Shown piece by piece: positions 59,964 to 63,484 of a stretch of 63,484 bases of DNA. Each line of letters opens with the position of its first letter. Within the stretch, counting starts at the first letter, position 1. The notes under the pieces were generated by a model, which did no database searches, had not been told where the DNA came from, and saw nothing but the letters and a program-made list of their open reading frames with translations. The DNA comes from JAADHX01 sp964569385 (GTDB lineage: Bacteria; Actinomycetota; Acidimicrobiia; Acidimicrobiales; Poriferisodalaceae): positions 1 through 63,484 of the forward strand of contig CAZMUM010000031.1 in NCBI GenBank assembly GCA_964569385.1. The letters run 5' to 3'. A program made the translations under genes and the position numbers.

Positions 59964-60308
59964 ATGAGAACCATCCAATTTCTACTCGACGAAACCGAAG
60001 ACCTGAGCTGGCGCGGTGATGGCCGTTGCGTCGATGGCGCAGCCACCATGACCAACCTGTTCTTCTCTGAGGATCTCTACGACATCGCTAGGGCCAAGGC
60101 CATTTGTGCCAAGTGTTCTGTCGCGGTCGAGTGCCTCGACCTCGCGGTTCGAAACGAAGAGCCGTGGGGTGTGTGGGGCGGGCAACTGGTGATCAATGGC
60201 AAGGTGATGGCCAAGAAAAGAGGCAGAGGTCGGCCTCCTAAGAACCCAAGACCAGAACTGGTTGTCGACGAGGTGCCGATCCCTCCACACCTCGTCCGCA
60301 GTGCATAG
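59964..60308 (+). CDS. whiB7: WhiB7-like iron-sulphur transcription factor
   Basis: 114 residues. The 4Fe-4S cysteines are Cys22, Cys48, Cys51 and Cys57; the sigma-binding turn is GVWGG (69-73), and a C-terminal AT-hook with RGRGRPPK (86-93) follows, which among Wbl proteins is typical of WhiB7. WhiB7 raises expression of resistance and stress genes when ribosomes are blocked. The upstream short ORF and terminator are also as in whiB7 loci of mycobacteria and streptomycetes. GGAG lies about 9 bases before the ATG. Confidence 0.85.
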   Translation: MRTIQFLLDETEDLSWRGDGRCVDGAATMTNLFFSEDLYDIARAKAICAKCSVAVECLDLAVRNEEPWGVWGGQLVINGKVMAKKRGRGRPPKNPRPELVVDEVPIPPHLVRSA

Positions 60309-60341
60309 GGACGTCCTGACAGGTTCGCATCAGGGCCGGGT

Positions 60342-60405
60342 CAGTCCGGCATTCGTATGGTGAGTCGCATCGAAACGATGAGATGACGCCGCGAGTGCCG
60401 GACTG
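60342..60405 (+). other. inverted repeat in the tlpA leader
   Basis: CAGTCCGGC (60342-60350) and GCCGGACTG (60397-60405) pair over 9 bases around 46 bases that contain further short complements. It lies in the 159 bp between whiB7 and tlpA, so it may be a terminator of whiB7 or a structured leader of tlpA. No known riboswitch core was recognised. Confidence 0.35.
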
Positions 60406-60467
60406 TCGTTCGTTACGCCACACTGTTGGAAGGAATCAATTTCTTCACCAACAGGGTTCACATCAAC

Positions 60468-61046
60468 ATGGAAACCAATGACTCTCCAGCGAATACCGCA
60501 GCACCCGACGCTGGTATGGGACGTCGCCGAGTTCTTGGCGCACTGCTGCTTGTCGGCGCAGTTCTCGTAATCGGAGCCGTCCTGTTTACCGGCGGCAACG
60601 ACGACACCGGCGATTTAGCCCAAAGTGGCGAACTCAGCGAGTTCCACCAGATCCAGGTGGAGAACCTCGACGGGTCGACGCTCGACTTCGCGCAGTACAA
60701 CGGCACGCCAGTGATACTCAACTTCTTCGCGTCGTGGTGCGGCCCCTGTCGAGCCGAAATGCCAACGCTCGACGCATTGCACCGCGAATGGGATGGCGAC
60801 GTAGTCGTAATCGGCCTCAACTCTGTCGAGGGCGCCGAGGCGGCACAAAGCATGATCGACGACACAGGCGTTACCTTTCCCGCGGCACTCGACATTGACG
60901 CAGTCCTGCTCGAACGCTACGGAGCCATCGGGCTGCCCACCACGGTATTCATCGACGGCAACGGCAGCGTCTTAGATACTTGGGTCGGCGAACTTACCGA
61001 AGCCGACCTCAGAGATCGCGTCGATCGTTTCTTCGGGGTCTCCTGA
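60468..61046 (+). CDS. membrane-anchored thioredoxin (TlpA/ResA-like)
   Basis: 192 residues from the ATG at 60468; an in-frame TTG at 60426 is possible. One N-terminal helix (about 20-42) anchors an extracytoplasmic thioredoxin domain with NFFASWCGPCRAEMP (CxxC) and the cis-proline IGLPTTVFID. It likely reduces apocytochrome c cysteines before haem attachment. The stop overlaps the ccdA start (TGATG). This fits the cytochrome c genes in the window. Confidence 0.88.
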   Translation: METNDSPANTAAPDAGMGRRRVLGALLLVGAVLVIGAVLFTGGNDDTGDLAQSGELSEFHQIQVENLDGSTLDFAQYNGTPVILNFFASWCGPCRAEMPTLDALHREWDGDVVVIGLNSVEGAEAAQSMIDDTGVTFPAALDIDAVLLERYGAIGLPTTVFIDGNGSVLDTWVGELTEADLRDRVDRFFGVS

Positions 61047-61951
61047 TGCTTAGCGTTCCATTCGCATTCGCGTTTACCGCCGGCCTAATCGCCGTTGTGA
61101 ACCCCTGTGGGTTCGCGATGTTACCGGCGTACCTCTCCTACTTCATGGGTATCGAAAGCCAAGCCGAAGACGGCGACGATCCGCGATCCAGCCTCACCAG
61201 AGCGCTAGTAACCGGTGCCACTGTTTCGCTGGGATTCTTCGTCGTATTTGGGGTCGTCGGCGGGCTCTTCACTCTTGGCTTGAGCAGCATCGAAGATCAA
61301 CTGCCGTGGGCTGGCCTTGTTGTTGGCATTGTTATGGTCTTTCTAGGCATCGCCATGTGGAATGGGTTTCGCTTCACCGTTGCTATCCCGAAACTCGACA
61401 AGGGCGGCTCCGATCGCGACTTTCGTTCGCTGTTCCTCTTCGGAATCAGCTACGCAATCGCAAGCCTGTCGTGTGCGTTCCCAACCTTCTTCGCGCTGTT
61501 CGGTCTAGTCGATGGTTTCAGCAGCGGGGCCACAGTGTTCGCTGCGTACTCAGCTGGCATGACCACGATCCTGATCGCCCTCACGGTCTCGTTGGCCATG
61601 GCTCGACAATCGCTACTTCGCACACTCCGCAAGGCGATGCAACACGTCGACAAAGCGTCGGCTGGGCTTCTTGTTGTCGCGGGCGGATACATCGTCTACT
61701 TCTGGATCGTCGAGCTAGCCAACGTCGAATCAGCGAGCCGCTGGCGCGGGCCGGTTCTGTTTATCGAACAGATCAGCGGTAGCGCCAGAAACTGGGTTCG
61801 TGACACTGGTGGTGCTCGGGTCGGTTTGTTGCTCGGAAGCGTCATAGCCATGGCAGTTGCGGCGGTCCTGCTCTGGCCACCGAACAAAGCCGAGCCGGCC
61901 TCGAACGAGTCTTCTTCTTCCCCTGCTGCCGACAAACAGCCAGTGTCTTAG
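61046..61951 (+). CDS. ccdA: CcdA-like cytochrome c biogenesis protein
   Basis: 301 residues from the ATG at 61046. Six helices carry the redox cysteines: VVNPCGFAMLPAYLSYF in helix 1 and IASLSCAFPTFFALFG in helix 4. It passes reducing power from cytoplasmic thioredoxin to the outside TlpA-like protein, keeping cytochrome c haem sites reduced. A C-terminal extension with an extra helix (about 250-300) goes beyond usual CcdA. Translationally coupled with the TlpA-like gene. Confidence 0.93.
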   Translation: MLSVPFAFAFTAGLIAVVNPCGFAMLPAYLSYFMGIESQAEDGDDPRSSLTRALVTGATVSLGFFVVFGVVGGLFTLGLSSIEDQLPWAGLVVGIVMVFLGIAMWNGFRFTVAIPKLDKGGSDRDFRSLFLFGISYAIASLSCAFPTFFALFGLVDGFSSGATVFAAYSAGMTTILIALTVSLAMARQSLLRTLRKAMQHVDKASAGLLVVAGGYIVYFWIVELANVESASRWRGPVLFIEQISGSARNWVRDTGGARVGLLLGSVIAMAVAAVLLWPPNKAEPASNESSSSPAADKQPVS

Positions 61952-62019
61952 GACGGTCAAGGCGTGTTGCGGGCCTAGAGTCATCTCTAGATGCTCAACC
62001 TCACGTCTCACTGCCCTCG

Positions 62020-62664
62020 ATGAGTCTGTACATCCGCGATCATGCGCTGCTCCGGCACCCCGACCCATTCGCGCGTTTGCTCGACCAGCCTGGTGTTGTC
62101 GAAGAAGTCGACCTTCGCGGGTCGGTGGGCTTCATGGCCTTTCACGGTGGCCAACTCGAAGAGACAACCGACGTAGTGGCACGCGAGGCGGCGCTGGCGT
62201 CGGATTCGTCCTACTACGGGGTCGTTCAGCCATCCACCGACCAATGGCATATCCCGTCGCATCGGGTGACCGCCGATCAGAGCGACCGACTGGCCGCGTT
62301 CATGACGCACATAGATGTTGTCATCGCAATACACGGGTTCGGTCGGCCCGAGTTACGGCGCTCGATCTTGATCGGCGGACGAAACAGGCAGCTGGCGGAG
62401 TTCACAGCCATCAGACTCATTCCCGTCCTCCCCCACTATGAAATCCTGACCGACCTTGAGACCATCCCAAAGGAACTCCGCGGACAGCACCGATCCAACC
62501 CGGTCAACCGCGCCAGAGGCGGTGGAATACAGATTGAACTCCCACCAAGAGTACGCGGCAACAGCCCGATCTTCTGGGGCCGAGACGCACCCAAACCTGT
62601 TCCACACCTGACTGCTTTGATCGACGCCTTGTCATGCGCGGCGAAAGACTGGTCGGTGCGCTAG
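62020..62664 (+). CDS. poly-gamma-glutamate hydrolase family protein
   Basis: 214 residues. Text such as FMAFHGGQLEETTDVVAREA, SSYYGVVQPSTDQWHIPS, DVVIAIHGFGRPELRRSILI, NPVNRARGGGIQIELPPRVRG matches the PghP/DUF867 zinc hydrolases, first found in phages that strip poly-gamma-glutamate capsules. No signal peptide is visible, so export is uncertain. The cellular substrate is unknown. Convergent with pdxH, 11 bp apart. Confidence 0.82.
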   Translation: MSLYIRDHALLRHPDPFARLLDQPGVVEEVDLRGSVGFMAFHGGQLEETTDVVAREAALASDSSYYGVVQPSTDQWHIPSHRVTADQSDRLAAFMTHIDVVIAIHGFGRPELRRSILIGGRNRQLAEFTAIRLIPVLPHYEILTDLETIPKELRGQHRSNPVNRARGGGIQIELPPRVRGNSPIFWGRDAPKPVPHLTALIDALSCAAKDWSVR

Positions 62665-62675
62665 GCGCACAGTGG

Positions 62676-63311
62676 TTAAGGCGCCAGCTGTTCGCAACTC
62701 CAGTGACCATCGACGAGGTCGAAGGCAACGCGATCGTGAAGCCGGAACTCGGCCCCCTGCCAAAACTCGAAGCGTTCGGGTATGAGAGCAAAACCGCCCC
62801 ACCCCTCGGGCCGTTCGACCTCGATCCCATCGTGGGCCGCAACGAGCGTCTTGTACCGCTTCATCAACCAGGCGCGGTTTGGGATGACCGCTGACTGGTC
62901 GGAGGCGAGAGCGGCGAGTCGGCTGCCTCTTGGTCGTGAAGCAAAGTAGCGGTCAGCTTGTTCGTCGGTTAGCTGACGCACGGGCCCACGGACCCGGACT
63001 TGGCGGTCGAGTGGTAACCAGGAGAACAGGGTTTCTGCGTATGGGTGGTCGCGAAGCGCTGTGCCCTTTGGGCTGTTCAAGTTTGTGTAGAAAGCCAGCC
63101 CGCCATCGACCACACCCCTCATCAGGACGTTCCGCACCGAGGGAAATCCGTCGGCGCCGACTGTGCTTAGGGCCATCGCGGTCGAGTTGAAGAAGTTGAG
63201 GCCGGTGGCGAAGGCCATCCACTCGTCCAACAACTCAAAGGGGTCGCGTTGTTTGATGTCCTCAGGAAGGCCAGCTTGTTGGAGGTCGGCCCTGAGTTGG
63301 TCGATGTTCAC
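62676..63311 (-). CDS. pdxH: pyridoxamine 5'-phosphate oxidase
   Basis: 211 residues, FMN enzyme making pyridoxal 5'-phosphate. Motifs: PSVRNVLMRGVVDGGLAFYTN, SPKGTALRDHPYAETLFSW, DRQVRVRGPVRQLT and the C-terminal RFEFWQGAEFRLHDRVAF. GTG start at 63311 with AAAGGA about 8 bases upstream. PLP is the cofactor of HemL encoded in the same window. The remaining 173 bp to the window end hold no clear gene. Confidence 0.95.
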   Translation of the reverse strand: MNIDQLRADLQQAGLPEDIKQRDPFELLDEWMAFATGLNFFNSTAMALSTVGADGFPSVRNVLMRGVVDGGLAFYTNLNSPKGTALRDHPYAETLFSWLPLDRQVRVRGPVRQLTDEQADRYFASRPRGSRLAALASDQSAVIPNRAWLMKRYKTLVAAHDGIEVERPEGWGGFALIPERFEFWQGAEFRLHDRVAFDLVDGHWSCEQLAP

Positions 63312-63484
63312 CTACGGTGTCCTTTGCCCTCAATCAATCTGTTGCGATTGGTCTTCTGCAATAGTGTGGCCCCATTCGCCGCGCAATCCCCTTAAGTTTC
63401 GCGTGACTTTCGACAAACCAAATCGTTCCCCAGACCACTTCTGTCACCGGCATCTGGTCGCCCAAGTACGTTTCCCGGTGACAG

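Noticed and set aside
1..63484. CRISPR array or prophage
   Set aside because: No regularly spaced repeats and no phage structural or integrase genes were found; the poly-gamma-glutamate hydrolase alone is not evidence of a phage.

Overview
The window looks like chromosome from a high-G+C actinobacterium, most likely a free-living, aerobic member of the Acidimicrobiia or a close relative. The lineage is inferred from gene content: an MshA-type glycosyltransferase (mycothiol), a WhiB-family regulator, an RsiG-like anti-sigma factor, polyphosphate glucokinase, Rex, and densely packed genes with GTG starts and ATGA/TGATG overlaps. No search could be run, so the genus is open.

Layout. (1) 1-4540: a secreted-protein island on the minus strand. 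It has a metzincin-like protease with a (GA)11 repeat at its 5' end, two uncharacterised exported partners, a lipoprotein with a neocarzinostatin-like C-terminus, and a scar where an htpX fragment abuts a copy of the acs 3' end. (2) 4545-39270: about 35 kb of minus-strand energy genes. In transcription order these are a bc/b6-type module (small membrane protein, 2x[4Fe-4S] ferredoxin, split cytochrome b, Rieske protein, dihaem cytochrome c, membrane protein), a 14-gene nuoA-N operon, a second nuo operon without nuoEFG (11 genes), midA, ppgK and acs. (3) 39271-39573: a control region with a near-consensus Rex operator and a perfect 20-bp palindrome, then a monohaem cytochrome c gene and a FAD oxidoreductase on the plus strand. 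(4) 41560-42670: short repeats and a decayed IS982-like transposase. (5) 42671-53043, minus strand: hemL, hemD, hemC, hemA, rex, a 28-residue membrane peptide, a SAM hydrolase, proC, a YbjN-like gene, mshA, rsiG, a membrane protein and moaD. (6) 53147-57010: a phosphatase and a second protease island resembling (1), then a methyltransferase. (7) 57080-63311: tRNA-Lys, dut, orn, a thioesterase, a whiB7-like gene behind a small upstream ORF and an intrinsic terminator, tlpA-ccdA, a poly-gamma-glutamate hydrolase and pdxH.

How it fits together. The centre is a respiratory supercluster: two forms of complex I feed quinone, which a cytochrome bc complex with a separate b6-like subunit would oxidise. 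Rex probably senses NADH/NAD+ and acts on the operator in front of the bc-nuo operon. Haem and cytochrome c maturation genes (hem, tlpA, ccdA) lie in the same window. The 11-subunit complex I has no NADH-oxidising arm and must take electrons from another donor; the ferredoxin encoded in the bc operon is one candidate. The most interesting signals are the paired complex I operons with midA and a NuoD carrying the arginine that MidA homologues methylate, the possible phase-variable protease, the attenuator in front of whiB7, and the b6-like cytochrome b with a cysteine in the haem-ci position.
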